Shown one piece after another: positions 13,078 through 25,568 of a stretch of 64,000 bases of DNA. Made by a program: the position numbers and the translations under genes. Origin of the DNA: Physcomitrium patens (lineage: Eukaryota > Streptophyta > Bryopsida > Funariales > Funariaceae). Location: positions 6,947,180 to 7,011,179 of the forward strand of contig NC_037266.1 in the NCBI RefSeq assembly GCF_000002425.4. Reading direction: 5' to 3'. The notes under the pieces were generated by a model. That model saw nothing but the letters and a program-made list of their open reading frames with translations, did no database searches and was not told where the DNA came from. Within the stretch, counting starts at the first letter, position 1. The number at the start of each line of letters is the position of its first letter.

Positions 13078-16000
13078 ATGGTTATGCAGGGCGAGCCTTT
13101 CGACGAGCTATGTGCCAAGGGCAACACTTGTCCATATGTGCCAGTGCGAGTGATGGCACAGGCATCCTCATTAGAGTCACTGGTAGGCGCGAGTACTGTG
13201 GTGAAGAATGACCCAGCTGCCAGCAAACAGCGGCTGTGGTACAATGTGTTCCACAAGCTGCAGGGAAGGGGGAAGAAGACTGGAGGTCTGGGTACTTACA
13301 GCGGCGTTCTCATTCCTACATGCGAAAATATGTGGGGTGGGAAACCTGTTTTTACTCATGAGGGATCTTAGCTTTCGTTTCCATTCGATGCATGTTAGTA
13401 TTTTTCTTCTCAGTGTCTTTGGCTTTTGGATTTGTGAGAGGGAAATCCTTCGTGTTGGGACATGCAGCGAATAACTCTGATCCAGCTACCAATGTAATGT
13501 GTGGGCGCCTCTGCGAGCAGGTGTATTGATTTTTTTGCGGTTTTTCTACATCGTGGGCAGTGCGGGGGTGTGGCAAACTTTCCTCATAGTCTCCGTCTCC
13601 TTCCTCTGCGCCCTGCTCACCACGATGTCGTTGAGTGCCATTGCCACGAATGGAAAAATCGAGCAAGGAGGCACCTAGTTAGTCATTCTAAACTTCTATT
13701 TCTTATGCTTATTCTCAATCGATTGGAAATGACGAGATCCTCTGGATAGTGATAATCAGGTGTTTGTCGGAGTACTACCTTTTTGCTAGATTGTTGCAAA
13801 GCCTATGTTTAGCGAGATTGTCACATATTTTCTGAACATGTCTCAGCAACCTTATATCACGAGCATTGGGACCAAAACTTGGTGGAGCTGTGGGGCTACT
13901 GTACTATGTTGGAGTATCTCTACTCGCAGTTATGGAGGTAATGCATTAGAAACTTGCCAATAGAAAAGAAGAAAAAATCTTTGGAGAGAGACAGCTATTA
14001 ATGGAGTGAAAGACTCTAATTGACTGTTAAAGAATTTTAGATGCACGGTTTCACGTAGTTATCAAAGCCAAACAAGTTTTCAATCCTGTGTTTTTTTTTC
14101 TGGGAATGACCTCACTACCAACACCGACAGTAAATACTATCAGAGAAGCAATTCTTATTGTATTCCAATTTCAACTGGGATTAACTGGGCATAGTATGAG
14201 TCAAATAATAGAAAACTTGAACGCTGTAAACCCTGACGAAGTGACTCTTTTCTATTGATAACATCGTCAATTGCACTTAATTTTATGATCTTAAAATCAA
14301 TAAAACCTCTGACCCCAAAAGGTCAAACAAGAGCACCTTAGCACTGGTGTAGTAAGTAGATTATAACCAAGGTTAGATGGAAGTTTCTATGAGATTAAAA
14401 ATTAATGTAATTGAAAAGGATTTGGATGATTCTATGCAACTCAGATTAAGTTAAAAATACACACGCTACAATTGCCTACATTCTTGAAGCACGAATACAT
14501 GTGTACGATCCTAGAATTGCTTGAAACCATATGAGCTTTATGCAACGGTGATGCAATGGCAGGGACTTGGTTCAGTAGAGATGTTGGTGTTTACCTTTCC
14601 TCAACTTGACTTCGTATCATCTAATCAAGTTATGGGAGCGCTTGTCTTGCTCATGCTGGGCTTGCTGGTAAGCCATTTGGAATATTTCTTATTTAGTGAA
14701 CATGTTTCTCATCATTGTCTGAGCATGGCAAGAAACATAGTGCATTCTAATGAGTGAGCTGAGAGGTCTTACTCTTATCTAAATCATAGAACTATGTCTC
14801 TGATGTAATGGATGCAGGTATTTTTTGGAATCAAGTTTGTTTCCAAGCTGGGTTTTGTTTTCTTTGCCGTGGTGCTATATACCATGGTTTCTTTCTATTT
14901 AGGCTTGGGTTTAGCTCCCCAAAGAGCCCTCCCACCATCTCTCACAGGTCTTTCCTGGACTACTTTCAAAGAGAATTGGAGTCCTGAATATCCACCCGGA
15001 AAATCTTTCTCCACTACTGTGGCTCTTTTTTTCCCATGCTTCACTGGAATCCTCAGGTACAACACTGGATTCATGACGTCTCTTTGGTTTTCCATTTCCT
15101 TATATGAAACGTTAAAGCCTAAGCTATAATGTTGCTACAAGAGATTAGATGCTTTTTATATGTTTAAAACTTCCACATATTTTTGCAGCGGAGCCGATCG
15201 AGCAACCCATCTTCGACAACCAGAGAAGTCAATTCCTCGAGGAACTTTGGGTGCTGTAGTCATCAGTTTTGTCATGTATATGTCCTACATGGGATTATGG
15301 GCGGCAGTGGCAAAACGAGATTATCTTCTAGGAAACTTAGGTGGAGGAGAACACGCAATCCTTGACATTGTGAGAGAAATTTCTTTTCCTTTAGCTATTC
15401 TGACGGAATTTGGCATCGCCTTAACTGCCATTGCCCAAGCTATGCAGTGCATCATTATCTCCCCACGCTTACTTCAGGTGAAGGCATTCTCAGAAACTAT
15501 TCCTTGTCAATGTCAATTTTTTTAATAAGTTCACTATTAATTTTTCTGTTATGTCAAGAACAACTTGAAAACATGATATTTCTTCATGTAATGCAGGCAA
15601 TTGCTGCAGATGGAGTAGTCCCATTTTTGGGATCATTCGCTCATGTTTCAAAGAACGGGGAGCCTCGAAGGGCTTTGGTGGCCACCACGTTGCTTTGCAT
15701 CGTCTTTGCCATGATTGGGAGCTTGAATGCTGTGGCTCCACTAGTCTCTATTTGTTTCTTGACTTGTTACTCAGCCTTGAATCTTTCTTGCCTCATTCTC
15801 TCCCTCGTCAATGCACCAAGGTGAGACTTACGTAGTTCAGTTTTAATTTACTCTAGTTGTACCACTTTCAATGTTTCCATACAAACTCTGAACCTTTACG
15901 TAAAGATTGACAGGAATTGGTGTCCATGCATGTGTTGTGTAGTTGGAGGCCCAAATGGAAGTACTGCCATTGGTCTAGTGCGCTTGCAGGATTTATAGCC

Positions 16001-18820
16001 TGTGCAGCCATGAATTTTGTGATTGTATGGTATTGGACATTGGCTGCCATGGTTTTCCTTCTCGTCATGTACGTCTACATTGACTATCGCCAGGTACCTT
16101 TTTTCTATCTCATCATCACCCAATTTACAATTACTTTGTGTAGGTACGCATTCTACATGCTTCTTCATTTTAAAGAGGAAATGAAGTGCTCTAAAAAATA
16201 AATGCACTGGAGATCCTTAAGTGATGGGCTTTAGCAGGTTAAAGTGAATTGGGGAACAGGTGTAGGAGGACTATGCTTGCAAATAGCAGTGCAGAGCATT
16301 TTGTCAGTTGGAGAAGAGGCGCGACACACTGTGAATTGGCGGCCTCAGCTCTTGTGCCTTGCCATGCCTCGCTCTTCATGGACCAACAATGACCACTCAA
16401 ACCACGAATTGCTCTTCTTTACGTCCCAGCTCAAGAAGGTTTGTTGCATTTTTGTTTTCCCCATTCTTTAACTACAAGTCATATTCAGCAATCAATTAAC
16501 TTTTCATATTTAATGATACATATGCTCTTTTTCTTTTTTTTTTTATTTTGGAAAAGAACAGGGTCAAGGGCTATGTGTGGTCACGGTAATCCTTGAGGGA
16601 AAACTGGAGGAGGTGACGGCTCAAGCATCAGCTGAAAAGGTGGCGATCAACACTTGTTATTTCAAAAGTAAACAGACGCCAAAAAAATTCCTCTAAAAAC
16701 TAGAATACACCACCCAAAGCTTAAAATTCTAGTTTTAATTCTAGATTGCTTTGGATGTGTCTGGAACAATCAACACAAATAAAAGTTTTTAAGCACTCTG
16801 TATACACTTCAAGAATTATCATTAGAGCACTTTTGGAACACCTTGAAGTTGAAGTTGGTCATCTTGTTTCTTAGAAAAAGCCCAAGTATTAATAATAGGT
16901 TTCACTGCTTTTTACTGTTACTTTATGCCATTCTTCTCGAGTACACTCACCATTTGAGCTCTCCAATTCACGATCCAAAATTGATGCCGAATTTGAGCAA
17001 GAGATCTCTGTAATCTAAAATTTGTTATATATTGTGCTTGTCAACAGATAAAGCTAGATAACCAAATGGCTGAAGCAAAGGTAACTGGATTTGGAAGAAT
17101 ATTGATTGCACAATCATACCGCGCAGGCAAGACTTATGCAGTTCAATCATCAGGTTTGGGGAGCCTGGAACCCAACACTCTAGTTCTGGGATGGCCTACG
17201 AAGTGGCGAGAAGAGGGCCATGGTGATAACGCCGAGGTAAATCTTTCCTTCTGAAGTAATAGGAGAAATTCTTTGCTACCATTCAGCTCGTTTGTTGCTG
17301 CTTCTACCAAATTTGGTCCACACACTTCAAGCGCGTCAGTAATTCAAGCCTTCAAAAACATCAGATGATTACCTTATTTGATTTTGTTGTTTTCTTACAA
17401 TTGTGTGGATGTTCAGATCTTGTTGGAGACACTGACAGAATGCCGAGTAGTAGACAAGGCTGTTCTGTTGTGCATGCACTTGGATCGATTCCCTGGGAAG
17501 GAAGACTTTCATGAGGGCGTCATTGATATCTGGTGGATTGTGCACGATGACGGACTGTTGTTGCTCGTGGCTCATCTTTTGCAACAACACAAAATTTGGC
17601 GCAAATGTAAACTCCGGGTGTACACTGTGGCTGAGAAGCTAGATAACCCCGAATTGGTGAAGAGGAATCTTGAAAACTTTTTGGACTTGGTAGGGCTCTC
17701 CTCTTTCCACTTGAATCTCTAATGTTGAATGACTTAAACTCAAAATTTGGCCTTAGATTGATGTTTTCGATATGAACATTTTTGGTATTGGCAGATTCGA
17801 ATCAAGGCTGAGGTTCGGGTTCTAGAGCTTGATGAATCATGCTTGGCTCTCTACACATTTGACTACAACATCCGAATGGAGGAAACCAGAGCTTATGCTG
17901 AGGAAGTTTGTAAGTTCCGGTAAGACAAACATCTACATGATTATGGCGTGGACATACTCTGTCTTTGCTTCTTTACTATTCAGTTGCTCACAGGAATATT
18001 TGAGCGACTTTGTCACATGTACCTTCTCCGAACTGACTTCATGATATTTCATTATCTATTCATGTATTTACAACTTACATATTTGATTATAGGAAGACAA
18101 TTGAAGACAGAGGAAGTGACATTCCTGCGAATTCTAAACATTGGACTGAAACTGCCAATCCTGGAGACAAAACTATCGAAAATCTTAAATCCACGGAAAT
18201 AAGATTGCCAAGATTTCAGTTGAGTGAACCAAAACCCATGTCCCAAACAACCATTAAAGTATGGAATACACCCAACAAAATATCACAATTGGCTAATGGG
18301 GACGAGGGACACACTCTGGATGTTGTGCGAGACAATTTTTACCATGGACTAGACACAGTCGAAAACGACAAGGTAAGAAACTCTTATACCTCTCACAAAT
18401 AACTTTATATTTCATGCAAAAAGTATCCAAAAATATCTTGCAAGTACACCACTCATGAAACTACTTGGTGATTTATAGGAAAAGTCAGACCACGATGATA
18501 TAACGCACGGCTCAAGTCAGTTCTGCCCAGGCTCTCCTGCAGACAGTCCTGCAGTATCCATTGACATGCCTGAGTCCATGCAAAGGACATGGGAAACATT
18601 TAGCCAGAGCTGCTCTTCCAAGAAGCTTAACAACATCATTCTTGAGCAATCTAAAGATTCACAACTCATTCTTATCAATCTGCCTGACCATTACAAAGGT
18701 ATTCAACCGCACCGGTACATGGAGTTCTGCGAGGAGCTTTGTGAGGGTTTGGGTAGGGTGCTCCTGGTTCACGGCAGCGGCACGGAGCTTTGGAGTGGCC
18801 AAGCTCATCTCGGGCTTTAG
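13078..18820 (+). CDS. Cation-chloride cotransporter, KCC-like (SLC12 family)
   Basis: Fifteen exons, all phase-consistent, about 1000 residues: 13078-13336, 13521-13677, 13847-13937, 14563-14667, 14818-15056, 15189-15477, 15597-15820, 15943-16093, 16238-16438, 16562-16639, 17048-17236, 17417-17689, 17795-17919, 18093-18372, 18479-18820. The family moves K+ and/or Na+ together with Cl- through 12 membrane segments. TM1 reads GVLIPTCENMWGVLIFLRF. The TM2-TM3 region has LSAIATNG and GGTYNLISRALGPKLGGAVG, keeping the TM3 tyrosine used for K+ in animal relatives. The cytosolic half has NWRPQLL, SGLGSLEPNTLVLGWP, IDIWWIVHDDGLLLL, and HKIWRKCKLRVYTVA. The end (YMEFCEELCEGLGRVLLVHGSG) matches animal KCCs, with an unusual extra tail of about 10 residues. 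The N-terminus (87 residues before TM1) is poorly conserved, so an upstream start remains possible. Confidence 0.9.
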
Positions 18821-19321
18821 AAAAATTACTTGTAAAAACTTGTCTACTGTGAAATGATTTGAATACCGACTACTTCTCGGATGTATCAGTAACGAATTTG
18901 ACAGTAATGAATTTGTGCGTAGCTCCATGATTGTGAGATTGTCATACATACGCCTGGTATATCAATTCATCTATCATGTAATTATGGGACTCTTTCAAGT
19001 TAGCTAACAACAAAACCACAACTAAAACTACAAATACAACATGGTGAGTGACTTCAATTCAAAAATCTAATCTTCTGCAACTATGTGCATATTATGTAAA
19101 AAATGTACTTGGATACTTTTGACATCAGAAGAATACAAATCATTAAGAATGTTGTATAAAATTAGACATTACTAGGTTGACATTTCAATGATGAAAGCAA
19201 ACTTTGTAATCTTAACAGTGAGGACCACTCTTCACCCCTGAAGTAGTTACGCATGCCCAGTGAAAGTACAGATTGACATTTTCAGCTGTGCAATTTACAA
19301 TGGGGATGAAATTTGTTGGAT

Positions 19322-19374
<53 letters not shown>

Positions 19375-20155
19375 CCCTGGTGACAAGAAATTGTATGCAG
19401 AATGAGTGAGAAACTGACAAAATCAAAATGCAAATTTTTAAAAAAGGACGTTTCACACGCTCACAGAAGCAACTTCGGATTAAAGAATGAGCTTGTGTAT
19501 TTGAATGCTCTTTCAATTCTTTATAAAACACAGAGATCATTTTCTCATACTGGTAAGAACAAATTAAAAATCAAAGTACTACAAAGTACAGCTTTAAGGT
19601 TTGCCTAGAATTGCTATGAATGTTTGTAGATGTGGGTTTTGAACTAGAAGCAAAGAACAATTCCCAGTTCAATAGTGAGTTCTCACCCATGTTCCTACAT
19701 ACTTCCAAACACTGCTCCTATCATTTGCAATGCTTCATTGAAAACAATGGTACCAGGGATAGCCGCAATAAATTAGGCTTCACACTTTAACCATCATATA
19801 CAGAAGTAAAATAAATTCAGAGTACATTGTCACGAGTTCATAGTTATCTAGTTACAAGCCTACAGTTACATTAATAAGTACAAGAAGCAAAAGGTCTACA
19901 CATGCAAAATATATAGTTTAACTAGCAAACTTCCATTCCTTTGTGGTATAGCAAGAAGATCTCTGGCATCACATTAATATATAAAAACTTAGTAAGCCAC
20001 GAATTCTGCTGTGTTAAGCGGATTTCCCTCCGTTGGCAATATTATTTGTGACACTCTACAATAAGCAGTGTACTATCAAAACCCTGGCTCTACAGGAATG
20101 AAATCTCGGGAAGCCTACACTGAGGAAGTTTGAGTAGTTGACCATTACACATAAA
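18821..20155. other. Convergent intergenic space with poly(T) tract
   Basis: Lies between the stop codons of two convergent genes, so it should hold both 3' UTRs. An almost pure poly(T) stretch interrupted by one G lies at about 19324-19364. On the other strand it is a poly(A) run, as left by retroposition, but no element body or target duplication could be seen next to it. Confidence 0.5.
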
Positions 20156-23100
20156 TCACACTGGATTGATCATAGCACCACAAGGTTTCTGTGCATGCCG
20201 ACCTTCTTCAAATACTTGCCGGCCTCGAGAAAACGTAGTAATCACCTTTCCTGAGTATTTGTGGCCTATATAAGGCGACAGCTGTTTGTAGAGACATGAT
20301 AACACGCAACCAAATCAATAAACTTCAAAGTAAAACTTCTTTTGAAATTGAATTGTACACTACGTATTCAGATTGTGCGTTGCAAGTGTAAGAAAATAAT
20401 TGCGGTGCTGGTAAGCAAAATATTTTACCCTATTTTTGAAGTAGATGGGATACGTGCTGTCAATGACAAACGATTCCTCTGGATCCCACACAACAATGTC
20501 CGCATCCTTCCCAAACTCGAGTGATCCCTGTACAAACCCACCAAACAGTCCATTAGTTATGAACCCCGGTCTCTTCAAATCAGCTCTGCGTGCCACAGAA
20601 GCTGAAACTACTAACTGTTGTGAGTATCATTAGAATGTTCAAGATCAAGCAGTAAACATGTTTTGAGTACTTCGATCTTGAGACAAACAATGCTAAATGT
20701 AAACAAGTCTGAGGTAGAGATGGAAAAAATTTAGAGAACCTTGCGTGGAAGATTGACCATCTTAGCGGGCACGGTGCTCCACCATCTTGACATTTGCTGA
20801 ATGGTCATTCCCCAGGCAGAACCATGAGTCCATGTAGCTGGCAATGCAAACTACAAACACAAAAACAAAAAGGATATCAATTTGCATCTCTTTTTAAGAT
20901 TCATAGCATTGATTTCAATCTTTACTCTTTGGAATGAACCAAACTCTAAGACAATATGTATTGTTCCAACAGCAATGCCCTTAGCTATAACCAAATTCAA
21001 GAACGTCAAAACACCAAGTCCAATGAAACTCACCTGAATGCCAGAAATACCTCCCCAAGCCTTCAAGAAATCACCTTCCTCAAAAAGTTTCAAGTCTGGA
21101 GTTGAAGGTGAGTGATCTGTTGTGATCATGTCAATATCTCCACCCTACATACAAAAACATGGTCGGAATAAAAAGATGCTTAGTCTACCTACTTTAGAGA
21201 TGGCACAAGAGTTGAAGTAAAATTATGACTACTTTTTCTCCATAAGTGCCTTAATGTAATTTAAAGATCCATAGTGCTTCTAAATGCAGTGAGATTATCG
21301 CATTGCGAATACTAGAGGTAGTTAACACAAACGATTTTTTTGTACAAACAATAATACAAGTTAAAAAGCAGATGGAAATTGCAACTACTCAAAAGTTCTT
21401 AATGGATGCCCACCAGCAAAGCTTTCCATAAAAGTTCCCGGTGACGAGCATCTCTCAATGGCGGAGCACATTTATATTCAGTGGCACCCTCTGGTACATC
21501 TTCAGCAGCAAAAGAAAGGTAATGTGCACACGTCTCCACTGTCACACTAGATCCCTCCGCCTTTGCTGCCTGTGACAGCAGCCGACAATTACTATATAAA
21601 TGAATGACACGCCGAGTTTGCATTTGTTCAAAAGATCAGATATATCCAACAAATTGTCACTGAAGATGGGCATTAGCAACAATAGGAAGTTCATGGTGAG
21701 TACAATAATTTAAAAATCACAGTAACTCGTACTTTGATGTGAGAGAGGGAGTCCTCTGCGTCAGAGAGATGTACAACGTGCACATGAGCTCCCTCTGCCA
21801 CTCCTCCAGGTTTAGTGTCTTTGGCCACCTCCATCAACTGTCTCACTGCTTCACGTTCCCTGCAGCAACAAATAAAACCTATGGGTGACTCAAGTGTGCT
21901 CTCAAATCAGGGCTACCACATATTTGAATACTCCCAGCCATAGATGGTCTTGTACTTCACACAAAGACTGCAATAAAACCCTAATATGTCATGGAACAAC
22001 GAGGCTTCTGTCGAACTTTTTCACGAGTAGTTGGGAAGGTACCAAAGAAAGGAGAATCTAGGTTATTATGTGATTTAGGTTACAATTCTCAGAAAAGACT
22101 TAAGTGATTGTAACCGAAAATCGAAAGAAAAGAATTCTAGTACTGGACGGCTAACAACATACACGAATTCTCTAGTCCCAGTTTGTAACTCATGAATAAT
22201 ATTCACAGAGCAAGTAGATCATAGTTCTAAACTCTTGATGCTCAACAACCAAAAGTTAAGGGAAGAATCCAAGTACACAGAATTAAATACCATGTCAAAG
22301 GTCTAGCGTTCAGATATCTCATGTAATCGCGTGCATTACTCGGTGGCTCTCCTGGCACCAAACTAGACGGTTGGGAAGGTGGGTCTGTCACTTCTTGGTG
22401 TACCAGAATAGGACGTCCAAATTTTGCGAGCACTGGCAATGAAGCCTACGAAATCAACCAACAGAGAAGTTAGATTCGGAAAAGAACCCCCATAAACACA
22501 TAAACAGACCTGTCGATGTTAAAATCAATAAGTGGCACATAATGTGACAATGCATAAAGTTTGCGTTCAAATTCCCATGAGAAACACGAAGGAAACGTTT
22601 CTCTGTCATATTGAATTATGGATATTGGGGATAAACGTGAAGATGATTCCAATAACGTAACGAAAATTGATCAAAAAAACTATTGAAAAATTGCTCCATA
22701 ACCTGCTCACCTTTATGTGTTGTGCAGTGGTGGCTGGAAAGTCCTCGATTCCTGATGGACACATGAACGACTTCACAATCCAACCAAACGTCAATTTTCC
22801 TCTTGAAAATCTTTGTCAAAGTAATTTGTAAAATAAGAAGTTAAATATCTTGAGCACTATTGACCACAATGTTACATATCTCCCTCTCAAACTTGACGTT
22901 CGAAGTAACATGACTCAGTTGGTATGTTGCACTCAATAAAGCAGCAAAAAAGAATCATAACCAAGAGTGCATGGTCATAGAATAACTGGGTAACTATTTT
23001 CAAGATAAGAATAACAATTACAACCCCTTTCTGATAACACTAATTTGCATTGAGATCCTTTCGAAAACGTTTGATTACACATCAACAAAAGTAAACGTTT

Positions 23101-25568
23101 TTAACCTTAAGGCCAAGTGCGCCAGCTTCAAGAAGTTCCTCCAAAATTGAGGCGTTGTAAGCATTATCTGGAACCAAGCCTCCCCAAAAACCTGACAAGA
23201 CAAGGTGTGCACGTCAAATACAGGAACGTCTCTGTAGAAAAACTGCTTCATAACTGTGTTGGACCATAATGAACTAGAAAAAATGCATCCATACCCTTAT
23301 TTAAATCATCATGATCAAGAAATAAAACCAGTATATCATTGAGTCTATATTGAAGTTGTATCGGACAGCTCATACAAAAGTATGAAAATTAAGTCGATCA
23401 TAGTTCATGGGCTTAAACAACTGTGTCCATCAAAACCTAACGATGTCAAGAACTACATCAACTGAGAAGGATGTGAACTCTGAAGATGCAGTGATGCAGT
23501 TAAACTCACGTGCCACTCATGCAAATTCGGAAATGGCTCTCGAAGCAAGGCACTTACCAGTGTCTATGTAAAGTTTTCCTTTGGCAGCTTCTTTCTAAAT
23601 CCATGGTCACACACATCCATGTTTAGTAACTTGAAGAGTAATTTAAAGCTCGCACAGTCATAACATTGATGCAACAGATTTTTCCTTCAAAGAGAAGCCC
23701 AAATTTTACGAAAAGAAACCAACCTTCTCATCCAAGTGCTGCTTTGTTGTGGTAGTAGGATGAGCATTCAAGGGCATGTCCACGATTGCAGTTGTACCAC
23801 CTGCAAAGTCCAAGTCCCAGAGAATCAATGCAATTACGATGCCGCATACTTAACGTGAAAAAACAACACATGCGCCGCATATTAGACGCAACACACTGAA
23901 ACACAGCCAATACATTGAACAAGACATAGTATTCAATCAGCTTCAGCGTGAAGAGGAAAAGGAGTCCCCACGCAATAGAGCAAGGCTTAGTGCCACATAC
24001 CAGCAACAGCAGCCTTCGTGCCTGTAAGAAAACCTTCCCATTCCGTTCGGCCTGGCTCATTGATATGTACATGACTGCACCAAACACCACCCTCAAGATC
24101 ACGATTACAGTGTATGCGTACTCCATCTACCCGTCTTTGAAGGCGTAGATATCTACAACAACAATGTATAGGCAAGGACTCGCAATTTGAGTGCGGCAAG
24201 ATTGAATATACCGAATTCATGTCTATTAAAAGGAAGCATTCATCTACGAATGTAAGCCGCACATACGTGAAACCAGTATACTTATCCCTATCTAGCAACC
24301 AGACTGATTTGCTTGTGTGATGCAAAAAGTTAGAGTTTGTACGCATCGACAAGTCCGGGCATGATGACAGCGTTTCCATAGTCTAGAACACGAGGTTTCC
24401 CTGGTGAGGTCTTGGGTGCCTCACTTCTCTTCGTCACGGAAACAATCCTCTCGCCCTCCACCTCCACTGCATCAGAAAAACCATACATTCGCAGCAAACT
24501 GCAACTTCAGGATCTGTAACTCCGTACTTAAGAGCCCTGAATGAAGTTTACAGAAGGGCAACCAGCACGCAACATGCTAGATCTGCATCAACAAATTATT
24601 AGTTGCCGACCATCCTGCTCCTCTAATCTTCTACAGATGGGTCTTACCTGGATAAGTGCATGCACTGCCATGCAGCACTGAAGTATCCAGAAACTCAATT
24701 AATGGGGCTCGAAGGTTATTACATCCTCTGCTTCTGGAAAGTATACAACATTGTTGGACCTTCAGCACGTCGTATAATGGTAATTTGAAACCGCAACTAT
24801 CCATAGTAACAATTTGAGACCGAAGACGAGGAGCAGCAACAAACCTGCATATGGCCCGATACCGGAAGGAGTAACCACACGCTTGCTGTAGAGCACGAAG
24901 TGCGTATCATGCAGTAGGCTGCATCCGTCATCCCGCCGCACAATCTATCACACCAACACACACGCAACTTAATTGCCATGCCCTTTGAAAGTTAAACCAG
25001 AATGAGCAAGACAAGCACCCTGGTCAATTAAAGGCAGTTTTGTACTACTCTAATTAGATTTGAGAATATTACAGCTCGTCTGGATTCTCTCTAATCACGA
25101 AAGACCAATGTTCGGAGAGAAAGCAAATCCGGTCGCCTATCAAGGAAACCTTTCAATACTCAATACACTACAACCCAACAACTCGAGAATGTCGACCTAA
25201 AAGCTACAGGTTTCCATCATCATCACGATCAACAGCATTCTTAACCGTTCCTATTGCGCACGTTCACGAGATTCATACATACCATCCAACTTCTGGAAGT
25301 CTAATCCTTGTGTCACTTCTGACTGAAAGAATACGCACATCATTGTGATTCACGCTGTATTCTTAAGAAGGAGGAACCGCCACGCGGAAGAAACTATCAA
25401 GCCCAACCTCAACATCCATGATCCAGATCAGTTCAGAGCCAAGCGCGAATCACTCACCTTAGCATTCTCGAAGTTGGGGAGGTAGACAAGGGTGAACCCC
25501 AGCATGAACAAGAAAAGAGGGAGGGTCCAGCCCCGCAGCAGCGAACGCAACAAGTCGCCGGGCTCCAT
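20156..25568 (-). CDS. ALN: Allantoinase
   Basis: Fifteen exons on the minus strand, all GT-AG and phase-consistent, 517 residues: 25568-25458, 24944-24845, 24466-24343, 24074-24001, 23800-23724, 23594-23558, 23191-23106, 22770-22711, 22445-22291, 21859-21733, 21569-21414, 21144-21034, 20850-20740, 20527-20429, 20281-20156. Hydrolyses allantoin to allantoate in purine-nitrogen recycling. The metal site of the amidohydrolase fold is complete: H113 and H115 ([16 protein letters not shown]), the carboxylated lysine K203 ([10 protein letters not shown]), H239 (PILVHQE), H305 (HVHVVHLSD) and D379 ([13 protein letters not shown]). Residues 1-37 contain a hydrophobic anchor ([15 protein letters not shown]) after a basic stretch, fitting the known endomembrane location of plant allantoinase. 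Length is close to Arabidopsis ALN (about 506). No frameshift or missing key residue was found. Converges with the cotransporter gene. Confidence 0.95.

Noticed and set aside
19321-19366. Poly(T)/poly(A) tract as the tail of a SINE or retrocopy
   Set aside because: No element body, promoter boxes or target duplication beside it; it may be a simple homopolymer.
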